From an uncultured Prevotella sp. (GTDB taxonomy: Bacteria; Bacteroidota; Bacteroidia; Bacteroidales; Bacteroidaceae), in contig CAJODK010000017.1 in assembly GCA_905233245.1 (NCBI GenBank), forward strand, positions 1 to 60,485: a stretch of 60,485 nucleotides of DNA, written 5' to 3'. The notes beneath the pieces were generated by a model, which worked only from the letters and a program-made list of their open reading frames with translations, ran no database searches and was not told the DNA's origin. Position 1 is the first letter of the stretch; the number at the start of each line of letters is the position of its first letter. The position numbers and the translations under genes were made by a program. Shown here piece after piece: positions 42,217-49,130 of this stretch.

Positions 42217-43152
42217 TTACCACGCCCAAGTAATGTTGTAGATTGATGTAGAACCACTGCTGCTTGTACGAGCACTGGTAGCGGAGGTAGGTCTGCCGGC
42301 ACTATCGAGCGTGTATGTATTGTTAATGGTAGAACCGCCAAATGTAACTAGCAGAGGAAGGTGTTTGGAAGGCTTGCCTAAAGCACCAAATGGGAAGATT
42401 CCGTCCAGTCCACAGTCAATGTGCATCATGTGGTCATATTCCATTACACCACCTACATTGTCAATCTTGCTTTGCGTGCTTGTTTCGTATAATATATTAG
42501 CACGCACTTCATTGTGCGTCAGAACATCATTTTCCCAACCAAGTTCCGTAGCTTTCACGAGGTCTCCGTCAGAGTATTCAAAGCTATAGCCCCAGTCCTT
42601 CGCACCATTCGTGTATTCAACTATATATGTTAGTTGGTCGTCTGAATTATAGGTAAACTCCTGTACGTGCTCCTTGCCTTTATCGTCAGTGTAACTATTA
42701 GAACTTGCATAACCATTGCTGCCTATGTTTATTACAGCTTGCCTTATTAGTGAACCATCGGCTTTATCGAAGCTCTTGAAGACGACTACACTGCCACCAC
42801 TGTAGTCTATCGTGGCGTAAGAGGAACTGTATCCATCAGCATAGTCTGTCCGCGTTATGTAACCGTTACTATCATACGTGTAATCCCAGCTCTTGCCATT
42901 AGAAGATGATGAGGATTGGTATGCGTACTTCTTCATCAGATTATCGCCAAACACCCTCTTAGCTCCTTGAAAGGTTCCAGTGCCTGATGGCGTATCGCCT
43001 CCGTCTTGCTGGAATATTACCTGACTGATGCTTGAGGTCGGAATGGTAACCTTGGTTCCGTCTGTCTTATCTACTACCATGTAATAGTCTTGTGCTGACA
43101 TTGCAACTGAAGCAAGGAGCATAATGCCTGTAAGTATAATATTCTTTTTCAT
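42217..43152 (-). CDS. secreted DUF4595-like protein
   Basis: 311 residues with a signal peptide (IILTGIMLLASVAMSAQ). After an N-terminal KTDGTKVTIPTSSISQVIFQ module, the body contains YD-repeat-like strands (YTYDSNGYITRTDY, FTYNSDDQLTYIVEY, FEYSDGDLVKATEL, YTLDSAGRPTSAT) as in DUF4595 proteins of Bacteroidales. Function unknown. 12 nt after the upstream gene. Confidence 0.82.
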   Translation of the reverse strand: MKKNIILTGIMLLASVAMSAQDYYMVVDKTDGTKVTIPTSSISQVIFQQDGGDTPSGTGTFQGAKRVFGDNLMKKYAYQSSSSSNGKSWDYTYDSNGYITRTDYADGYSSSYATIDYSGGSVVVFKSFDKADGSLIRQAVINIGSNGYASSNSYTDDKGKEHVQEFTYNSDDQLTYIVEYTNGAKDWGYSFEYSDGDLVKATELGWENDVLTHNEVRANILYETSTQSKIDNVGGVMEYDHMMHIDCGLDGIFPFGALGKPSKHLPLLVTFGGSTINNTYTLDSAGRPTSATSARTSSSGSTSIYNITWAW

Positions 43153-43164
43153 AGCGAAACTTTT

Positions 43165-43641
43165 TTATTGGTTAATAACTTTAATTGAATTCTTTGGTGA
43201 TTTTACAATGTAGATGCCTTTTGGTAAAGCCTTCAAGTTGACTGTGGCTTTTCCCTGTGCATCAGCTGAGGTAGTCAATACGCTGACACCATTAGGTGTA
43301 ACAACACTGACGTTTTGACCTGCACCAATCTGGGTAAACACCACCTGACCGTCTTCAAGAGTAGCGGAGCCTTCATCAGCCTTTACACCCTCTATCCCCG
43401 TAGCATCCTTGAAGACATAGTTGGTCACATCTGCCAGGGGGATCTGTACTGTGCCTGCTGATGTTGTTGTGATGCGCATCTTGTTACCAAAGAAAGCAAT
43501 AACAGGTTCTTGCGACAAGGCAAAGATATTTTGTCCTCCACTTGCCCTGTTAACTACAAGACTGTACTCCGCTGCGCTCGCCATTACGCCCATCATAATC
43601 ATGATGCTCAGCGAGAATAGTCGTAAAAAAGTTCTTCTCAT
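43165..43641 (-). CDS. secreted protein with adhesin-type C-terminus, first gene of operon
   Basis: 158 residues: signal peptide (FSLSIMIMMGVMASAAE), a short module (VVNRASGGQNIFALSQEPVIAF... VQIPLADVTNYVF) like the N-terminal piece of the next gene, and a C-terminal domain (VVTPNGVSVLTTSADAQGKA... LPKGIYIVK) of the type found at the end of many Bacteroidetes exported proteins. It follows an exceptionally long structured leader from a promoter at 44068. Confidence 0.82.
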   Translation of the reverse strand: MRRTFLRLFSLSIMIMMGVMASAAEYSLVVNRASGGQNIFALSQEPVIAFFGNKMRITTTSAGTVQIPLADVTNYVFKDATGIEGVKADEGSATLEDGQVVFTQIGAGQNVSVVTPNGVSVLTTSADAQGKATVNLKALPKGIYIVKSPKNSIKVINQ

Positions 43642-44062
43642 AGTCGTTTATAGGTTTTAATTCGCCTATAGACTCTCCCTGATTCGGCTTGGTTTGTTGA
43701 TGAGTATTGGTTTACGGACATAAATGAAAAAGACGTGGAGACTGTATCCGTTGCTCGCTCCACTGCTGAGGCCCGTAGGAATTGCCCATCTTGTCAGAAC
43801 GAGCAACCTAAGACCCCCACGCCGATATGAAAATGCAAGAATACACCTTATTTATAATAAGGCCTTGCATAATATCATACCCATGGGCATCTACCGTTGC
43901 TATGCTCCTTGACAAGATTAAAAGTTTCCTACGCTTTCAGCAGTCAGAGAACAAAGCGCGTGATAAACGCCTTCTTACATATATGTATCTCCCTTGGCAG
44001 TCGTTCCTTCACAAAGGAAAGACCTTTCCCGATGCCGCTGAGGGCATCTTCGGCATGGAAGA
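43642..44062 (-). promoter_or_regulatory. 420-nt structured leader of the secreted-protein operon
   Basis: Running from the promoter at 44075-44068 to the start at 43641. In 5' to 3' order on the minus strand: a possible 15-codon leader ORF (MPKMPSAASGKVFPL) overlapping a GATGCC/GGCATC hairpin; a TTCCTT/AAGGAA hairpin; a strong hairpin GCAAG-CCTTATT/AATAAGG-CTTGC (43868-43835); and a long stem GTTGCTCG/CGAGCAAC (43807-43800 with 43757-43750) nested in CGTGG/CCACG (43821-43817 with 43738-43734), followed by TCTTTTTC. The 3' end resembles the end of the element before the BspA-like gene. Confidence 0.65.
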
Positions 44063-44067
44063 TGTTG

Positions 44068-44075
44068 CAAAGGTA
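44068..44075 (-). promoter_or_regulatory. promoter of the secreted-protein operon
   Basis: TACCTTTG (minus) with TTTG at 44098-44095 (19-bp spacing), a near-ideal match 427 nt from the first gene. Confidence 0.8.
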
Positions 44076-44130
44076 AGAAATTATTTTTAACAGACAAAGG
44101 AAAAGTTAAAAAAAATTATAAAATTTGTCT

Positions 44131-44152
44131 TGCGGTAACTGCGGTAACTGCG
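44131..44152 (+). repeat. GCGGTAACT direct repeats
   Basis: GCGGTAACT occurs twice in tandem (44132-44149), followed by GCG. It lies just before the 21-bp units, as GTGTCACC copies do at the 27.4-kb locus. Confidence 0.75.
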
Positions 44153-44161
44153 CAAGGACTC

Positions 44162-44203
44162 GCGGTTACTTAGCCTCCACGCGCGGGTGCTAAGCTTCCG
44201 TAT
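44162..44203 (+). repeat. two tandem 21-bp units (second locus)
   Basis: Units at 44162 and 44183, same length and consensus as the four units at 27486-27569. Confidence 0.8.
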
Positions 44204-44225
44204 CGAGAATATATGCGTAAATTTT

Positions 44226-44272
44226 GTGCGTGCGTGAATGAACTATATATATGTGTTCATTCACGCACGCAC
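44226..44272. repeat. perfect 18-bp hairpin, first of a pair
   Basis: GTGCGTGCGTGAATGAAC and its exact complement around an 11-nt AT-rich loop. Total 47 nt. Confidence 0.9.
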
Positions 44273-44313
44273 ATAATAAACTACCAACGCGTTATATTCA
44301 GGCGGCTAATACA

Positions 44314-44360
44314 TCTAATCGTCTAATCCACTCTATATATAGGTGGATTAGACGATTAGA
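44314..44360. repeat. perfect 18-bp hairpin, second of a pair
   Basis: TCTAATCGTCTAATCCAC and its exact complement around an 11-nt AT-rich loop. Total 47 nt, the same geometry as 44226-44272 with unrelated sequence. Confidence 0.9.
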
Positions 44361-44396
44361 CGAAATATCTTGTCGCGAGACCTTGATAAAAGTGTA

Positions 44397-45437
44397 TTAT
44401 TCCTTCTCGGGCAGTTTCATCAGCATGATGCCGATGAATATCCATACTATTTCACGCACGCGGCAGATGATGCTGACGAAGATGCCGAGGGCGGCAGAGA
44501 GCCCGAGGGCTGCTATGGAGAGTACGAAGCCGCCTTCCTGCACGCCTATCTGCATGGGCAGGAAACCTATGAGGTTGGCAAAGAATGTGGTGAGTGCCAC
44601 GATGAGTACGGAGTGCAGGTATGTCAGCATAATACCGTCAATTCCGCCACCATTATCCACACCGAAGAGAAGAAGCATAAAGAGCACCTCCAGGCTCTGT
44701 GCCCATCGTGAGACATACTCCAGTAACAGGCTGCTGTAAAACGCCTTTTTGTCCTGGGAGAAGAGTGCTGCTATCTGCTTGTCCACATTGTGCAAGGCCT
44801 CATCATGACGCTCCAACGTACGCGCGCTCCATCTCTTCAGACCTGGTATCTTGCCTATCCATTTGAGTACATTGACCACTATACCATTCTTGTAGCCCTT
44901 AGAGAACAGATAGAATGCTGCGAAGAACAACAGTGCGATAAATCCCAGTACGAAGGTGATAGCACCGTTGAGGGGCAGGTCACCTGCCGCCGCCAATATG
45001 AGATATAGAAAGATTGACGTGAACCAGAACCAGAAGTGTGCGAAGATATGCATCATGGCATACAGCACTACTGACGATGTGGCCTGCTGCTTACCCACCT
45101 CTTGCGAAAGTTCCATGATACGATAAGGTTCGCCACCGAGTCCGCCCACTGGCGTAGCATAATTGAGTGCATATCCTGACACTGTCCACTTGAATATCTT
45201 CCACTTGCTCAGTCTGGCTTCTGGATCTACACCCTTGATGACGCACCACCATGAGGCTGCATTGATGCCATAGATAAGAATCCACACACCCAGTATAGGT
45301 ATGAGCCAATAGCCTGCTGTGCAGAGATGATCCCAGAGTTCTACGAAGCTTACGTCGAACGTGAACAGCATCACTACGCATGCTGCCACACCTATTATAA
45401 AAAATAAGTTATTTAAACGCGAACGTGTCCAATTCAT
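44397..45437 (-). CDS. flippase-like / LPG-synthase-type integral membrane protein
   Basis: 346 residues, about eight hydrophobic helices, of the UPF0104/lysylphosphatidylglycerol-synthase membrane-domain family: NYATPVGGLGGEPYRIMELSQ is the hallmark motif, and FFANLIGFLPMQIGVQEGGF another. It lacks the cytosolic aminoacyl-transfer domain of MprF, so a lipid-translocating or accessory role is likely. Last gene of the operon, overlapping the phosphotransferase by 4 nt. Confidence 0.88.
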   Translation of the reverse strand: MNWTRSRLNNLFFIIGVAACVVMLFTFDVSFVELWDHLCTAGYWLIPILGVWILIYGINAASWWCVIKGVDPEARLSKWKIFKWTVSGYALNYATPVGGLGGEPYRIMELSQEVGKQQATSSVVLYAMMHIFAHFWFWFTSIFLYLILAAAGDLPLNGAITFVLGFIALLFFAAFYLFSKGYKNGIVVNVLKWIGKIPGLKRWSARTLERHDEALHNVDKQIAALFSQDKKAFYSSLLLEYVSRWAQSLEVLFMLLLFGVDNGGGIDGIMLTYLHSVLIVALTTFFANLIGFLPMQIGVQEGGFVLSIAALGLSAALGIFVSIICRVREIVWIFIGIMLMKLPEKE

Positions 45438-46423
45438 AGTCTTTCAGCAATACGCTTACAGAAACTCTCATGACGATGACGTGTATAAGCCCATAGCAGA
45501 CCCATACCAACGATTTCCCACACAAAGTTGAGGGCGGGGACGTCACAGAGACAGAAGAGCCAGAAACATGCAGCGCGGAAATTGAATGTCAGTGCTGCAT
45601 TCCAAGGCATCACTCCACGTGATTCGCGGAGTATCTCCTCGCGCAGTTCCTCTGGTATATCGGCTACATTACCATACTTTTCCTTGAGCGCCACCATCAT
45701 CTTCTGAAATTCCGGTGTAGCTTCTTCCTGCTTCTTGGTGTAATCGATGTACGTCTTAAGAAAGTGCTTCCACAAGCGGTTGCCCTCGTCAGGTGTCTCG
45801 TCGTAGATCTTCTGCTGAGTGACGGAATTATCCAGTTCGCTACCCTTCTCGCCCTTAAGAAAGAAGAGGTGCACCTGTATGTAGTAGTCTGCCAAGCGCT
45901 GCTGACCGCCCATACCTGCAAAACCTGAGATAAATGCCAGCACTAAGACCACCGCTGTAGCAATGAGTGTATTCTGCTCCGTGTTCTCTATGCCCAGCCA
46001 TCCGAACTCGATGTCGTGATACAGATAGAAACGATACACCAGTGCCAGGTAGATAGGTATAAACCATACGAAGCCTGCCATACCGTCAAGTATTCTGCCC
46101 AGACGGCTCTTCTTGCCCGTCATGCGCGCCAACTGTCCGTCGCAACAGTCGAAGATATCGGCCCACAGCAACAGCAGGACAGCGATAAGATTCATCACCA
46201 GTCCCCATACGCCACCGTACCAGAAACTGGGTTGCATGTAGAAGTACGCACTACCGACACCGATAATCATCGACATTATGGTAACGGTATTGGGGTGTAT
46301 ATCTAGTTTTTCAAATAGCAAAGCCCACAGATAACTCAGTGGGCGTATCACTCTGTAGTCCAGCCAGTCCTCGGTCTCCGAAGACTTGAGCGTTGACATT
46401 GTCTTTTGTCGTAGTTTATTCAT
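45434..46423 (-). CDS. CDP-alcohol phosphatidyltransferase family protein
   Basis: Transfers a phospho-alcohol between CDP and an acceptor lipid or alcohol. 329 residues, multiple membrane helices. The motif reads DCCDGQLARMTGKKSRLGRI followed by LDGMAG: D1xxD2GxxAR and GxxxD3 are present, but the fourth Asp (D4) of the canonical motif is Gly. A long soluble insert (about 170-260) separates the helices. It lies between a LicC-like nucleotidyltransferase and a flippase-like protein. Confidence 0.88.
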   Translation of the reverse strand: MNKLRQKTMSTLKSSETEDWLDYRVIRPLSYLWALLFEKLDIHPNTVTIMSMIIGVGSAYFYMQPSFWYGGVWGLVMNLIAVLLLLWADIFDCCDGQLARMTGKKSRLGRILDGMAGFVWFIPIYLALVYRFYLYHDIEFGWLGIENTEQNTLIATAVVLVLAFISGFAGMGGQQRLADYYIQVHLFFLKGEKGSELDNSVTQQKIYDETPDEGNRLWKHFLKTYIDYTKKQEEATPEFQKMMVALKEKYGNVADIPEELREEILRESRGVMPWNAALTFNFRAACFWLFCLCDVPALNFVWEIVGMGLLWAYTRHRHESFCKRIAERL

Positions 46424-46426
46424 TGT

Positions 46427-47170
46427 TTAATACAGTTCCGCAGGAATCTTCTCCTTAGCATTTTCAAAATCCTCGACCGTATCGAGCTCGCAAGAGAAAT
46501 AGTTCGTGACGTCCACCACCTTGTAGGTATGTCCCTGAGGTATGAGGCGTTCGAAGGCCAATTCATAGAATTTATTCTCCAGATGCTCCTCGTTCATCAT
46601 CTTGTCCAGCTCCTGATAGAGCGCCTTGCTGTACTCACGGCCTATCAGTTCGATGCCAAGACTCTCGCCAGCCGCATCCTTGGGGTCGCAGGTCTTGCTA
46701 ATCTCCTTAATGGAACCGTCAGCATTGGTCACTACCTTCATTTCCTCCTCACCCAACTCATGCTTGATAAGTGTCAAGACGTTCCTTGGTGCCTGAGTTC
46801 CTGAGCTCAAAACCTTTCCGATGATGCGTGGGTCATACAGCAGGTCACTGTCCAGCAGGAGAAATTCCTCTCCGTCAGCCTCTGGGCGCGCAAGCCACAG
46901 GGAGTATATATTGTTGGTGGAGTCATAGACATCATTGTGTATGAACGTCACTTTGATATCATCGCCGTAGGTCTTCCCTACGAATTCCTCTATCTGCTCA
47001 TGCAGGTAACCTGTCACAATGACAAATTCCCTCACGCCATTCTCTGTCAGCGCATCCATAGAGCGCTGCAGGAGCGGGCGTTCGCCTATGTTGAGCAGAC
47101 TCTTCGGAGTGTGCTCCGTCAGTGGGCGCAGTCGTGATGCCGTCCCTGCGGCCAGGATTATCGCTTTCAT
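46427..47170 (-). CDS. LicC-like nucleotidyltransferase
   Basis: Activates a phosphorylated small molecule with NTP, probably CTP. 247 residues; start MKAIILAAGTASRLRPLTEH, then the TPKSLLNIGERPLL loop, DSTNNIYSLWLA (close to the LicC choline-phosphate cytidylyltransferase signature), the metal site in LLLDSDLLYD, and C-terminal DVTNYFSCELDTVEDF. The ATG overlaps the aminotransferase stop (ATGA). A sugar-phosphate substrate is possible, but the next gene argues for a head group. Confidence 0.87.
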   Translation of the reverse strand: MKAIILAAGTASRLRPLTEHTPKSLLNIGERPLLQRSMDALTENGVREFVIVTGYLHEQIEEFVGKTYGDDIKVTFIHNDVYDSTNNIYSLWLARPEADGEEFLLLDSDLLYDPRIIGKVLSSGTQAPRNVLTLIKHELGEEEMKVVTNADGSIKEISKTCDPKDAAGESLGIELIGREYSKALYQELDKMMNEEHLENKFYELAFERLIPQGHTYKVVDVTNYFSCELDTVEDFENAKEKIPAELY

Positions 47171-48195
47171 AGACACTGCTTAATAGTATCCACTACCGTC
47201 TGTACCTGTTCGCGACGACCCAGCGTGATACGCAGGCAGTCTTCCAGCCCCTTGTCCGTCATAAACTTAATCTTGTAGTTCTTGTCAGCCAGAGCCTTCT
47301 GCAAATCCTCCTTTATCTCTACTGGGTACTTGACGAGGATGAAGTTTGCCACACTCTTATACACCTTGAATCCAGGCTTGTCACCCAGTTCCTTCTTGAA
47401 GAGGTCGCGTCCCCATGCCATATCATTAGCCACCTGACGGTAGTGCTCATCGCTATCCAGCGCAGCCAGTGCCACAGTCTCAGAGAAACGGTTGTAACCC
47501 AGATACTTGTTAGAGTAGCTGAGGAACTGATCATGACCCTTGCCAATGAAACCGAAACCACAACGCAGACCAGGCAGACCGTAGAACTTACTCAGCGTGC
47601 GAGAGATAATCAGGTTGTTATACTTGTTCACCAGCGGAGCGATATAGTCCACGTCAGAAGTGATAAACGAAGCGTATGCCTCATCCACCAGCACCATTGT
47701 CTCCTCTGGTATATTCTCCATTATCTCGCCTATCTCCTCTGATGTCAGGCAGTTGCCTGTTGGGTTGTTAGGCGACGCCAAGAGTAGCATGCGTGGCTTC
47801 ACGCGGTTGGTATATTCTATCACCTCTTTCACATCATATGCGAAAGTATCACCCGTCTCATGCAGGGGATACATCTCGAATGTGCCACCACACTCACCAG
47901 CTACACGGTTGTAGTACCACCACGAAAACTCAGGAATAAGGATTTTCTTATTGTCACCCTTCATGAGGAAATAGTGGATGGAATTCTTCAGTATCTCCTC
48001 ACCGCCGTAGCCCAGCAGCACCTGTTCCTCAGGCACACCGTATATCTCGCTCAGTCGCACTGAGATGACACTCTTCTTGCCCTGATCGTAAATACGTGTG
48101 TAGAAGCACAGCGTCTCGGGGTCGAAGTTCTTTATCGCCTCCACTACCTTCTGTGAAGGCTTGAAGTTAAATTCATTTCTGTCTAGATAGTTCAT
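47167..48195 (-). CDS. HisC/CobD-like PLP-dependent aminotransferase
   Basis: Fold type I PLP enzyme, 342 residues, related to histidinol-phosphate aminotransferase and threonine-phosphate decarboxylase. PLP lysine in ISRTLSKFYGLPGLRCGFG, SPNNPTGN and VLVDEAYASF visible. There is no his operon around; the neighbours are a LicC-like enzyme and a CDP-alcohol phosphotransferase, so it may make an amino-alcohol phosphate. Reading frames starting at 48252 include the promoter TACCTTTG, so I start at MNYLDRNEF. Confidence 0.88.
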   Translation of the reverse strand: MNYLDRNEFNFKPSQKVVEAIKNFDPETLCFYTRIYDQGKKSVISVRLSEIYGVPEEQVLLGYGGEEILKNSIHYFLMKGDNKKILIPEFSWWYYNRVAGECGGTFEMYPLHETGDTFAYDVKEVIEYTNRVKPRMLLLASPNNPTGNCLTSEEIGEIMENIPEETMVLVDEAYASFITSDVDYIAPLVNKYNNLIISRTLSKFYGLPGLRCGFGFIGKGHDQFLSYSNKYLGYNRFSETVALAALDSDEHYRQVANDMAWGRDLFKKELGDKPGFKVYKSVANFILVKYPVEIKEDLQKALADKNYKIKFMTDKGLEDCLRITLGRREQVQTVVDTIKQCL

Positions 48196-48239
48196 TATTC
48201 TGTTGTTCTTTGTTTTCGCCTTTTGTACATAATTTCGTG

Positions 48240-48247
48240 CAAAGGTA
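48240..48247 (-). promoter_or_regulatory. promoter of the head-group operon
   Basis: TACCTTTG on the minus strand, 44 nt before the start codon at 48195; it fixes that start. Confidence 0.7.
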
Positions 48248-48304
48248 CTCATTTTTTCTCGAATAGCCTTGCATACCTTACTTATATAACATTTTTTTAC
48301 CTTT

Positions 48305-49123
48305 TTAGTGGTAGCTGTATCCCATCTTCATTGATATATATCCTTTAGGCCATTTTGCCTTGTCCAAATACAGTTTTGCTCTGCCGTGAGAGAGTAGAAA
48401 AAGGTCTGGCTTTATCTCCTTAAATTCATAATACATCGTGTTCTGACCTTCCTCATAGCTTATGCGAGATATCTGCCAGCAACCTTCAGCTATATGCACC
48501 TTCACATCGTCCAGCGTCACTATGTAGTAAGTTCTTTTGCCCTGGGTGTAGCTACCTTTGTATCTCAGGTCTGTCTCCTGTTTCTTTCTGCGTTTTTTCT
48601 GCAGTTCCTTAACTTTGTCTCTCACCTTCTCATAGAATTTGTCATATACATTGGCACTCATCATACCGTCATGCTTCAGGAACGACGCCTTCTGCTTCTC
48701 CGTCAGTTCCTGCTTCATCTCCACCATCCTGGCATCTGATGTCTTTATCTTTCCATTGTTGTATACCACATCCTCTGCCATCGTAATGCCAAAATGCTTA
48801 TGTTCCCTTAGTGCGTCCACTATAGGTCCGTAGCCCGCCAGCCTTGCTGCAAACGTTATGGTACGTCTGTGAGGAAACTTCTGTAGATCCATATCCTTCT
48901 CCAACTGACAGGTCACCGTGTATCTCAACGTCCTGACGCGTGCCTTCAGCGGTTTGGCATTCGCCAGTACCTGCTTCAGCAGATACTCCTCAAACGTCAT
49001 GCCATTAGCCAACACCACCGTTTCAGGCAGGTCCATCGTCACGGCTATATCCTCATCCTCCTGTGCCCGAAGACTTACAGACACAAGCATCATCAGCATT
49101 ATCGTATGTAATAATCTCATCAT
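48305..49123 (-). CDS. secreted protein of unknown function
   Basis: 272 residues with a signal peptide (TIMLMMLVSVSLRAQ). Lys-rich and helical mid-region (YEKVRDKVKELQKKRRKKQE), then beta-rich C-terminal half (GSYTQGKRTYYIVTLDDV, YYEFKEIKPDLFLLSHG). No family recognised. It starts 7 nt after the FAD protein stop and is probably cotranscribed with it. Confidence 0.78.
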   Translation of the reverse strand: MMRLLHTIMLMMLVSVSLRAQEDEDIAVTMDLPETVVLANGMTFEEYLLKQVLANAKPLKARVRTLRYTVTCQLEKDMDLQKFPHRRTITFAARLAGYGPIVDALREHKHFGITMAEDVVYNNGKIKTSDARMVEMKQELTEKQKASFLKHDGMMSANVYDKFYEKVRDKVKELQKKRRKKQETDLRYKGSYTQGKRTYYIVTLDDVKVHIAEGCWQISRISYEEGQNTMYYEFKEIKPDLFLLSHGRAKLYLDKAKWPKGYISMKMGYSYH

Positions 49124-49130
49124 AGCAAGG

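Noticed and set aside
43827..44090. Plus-strand reading frames at 43724-43912 and 43827-44090 as genes
   Set aside because: They lie within the strong minus-strand leader, contain its hairpins, and end over its promoter; no protein family is recognised.
48196..48252. Longer N-terminus for the aminotransferase
   Set aside because: The added codons contain TACCTTTG, the promoter itself.
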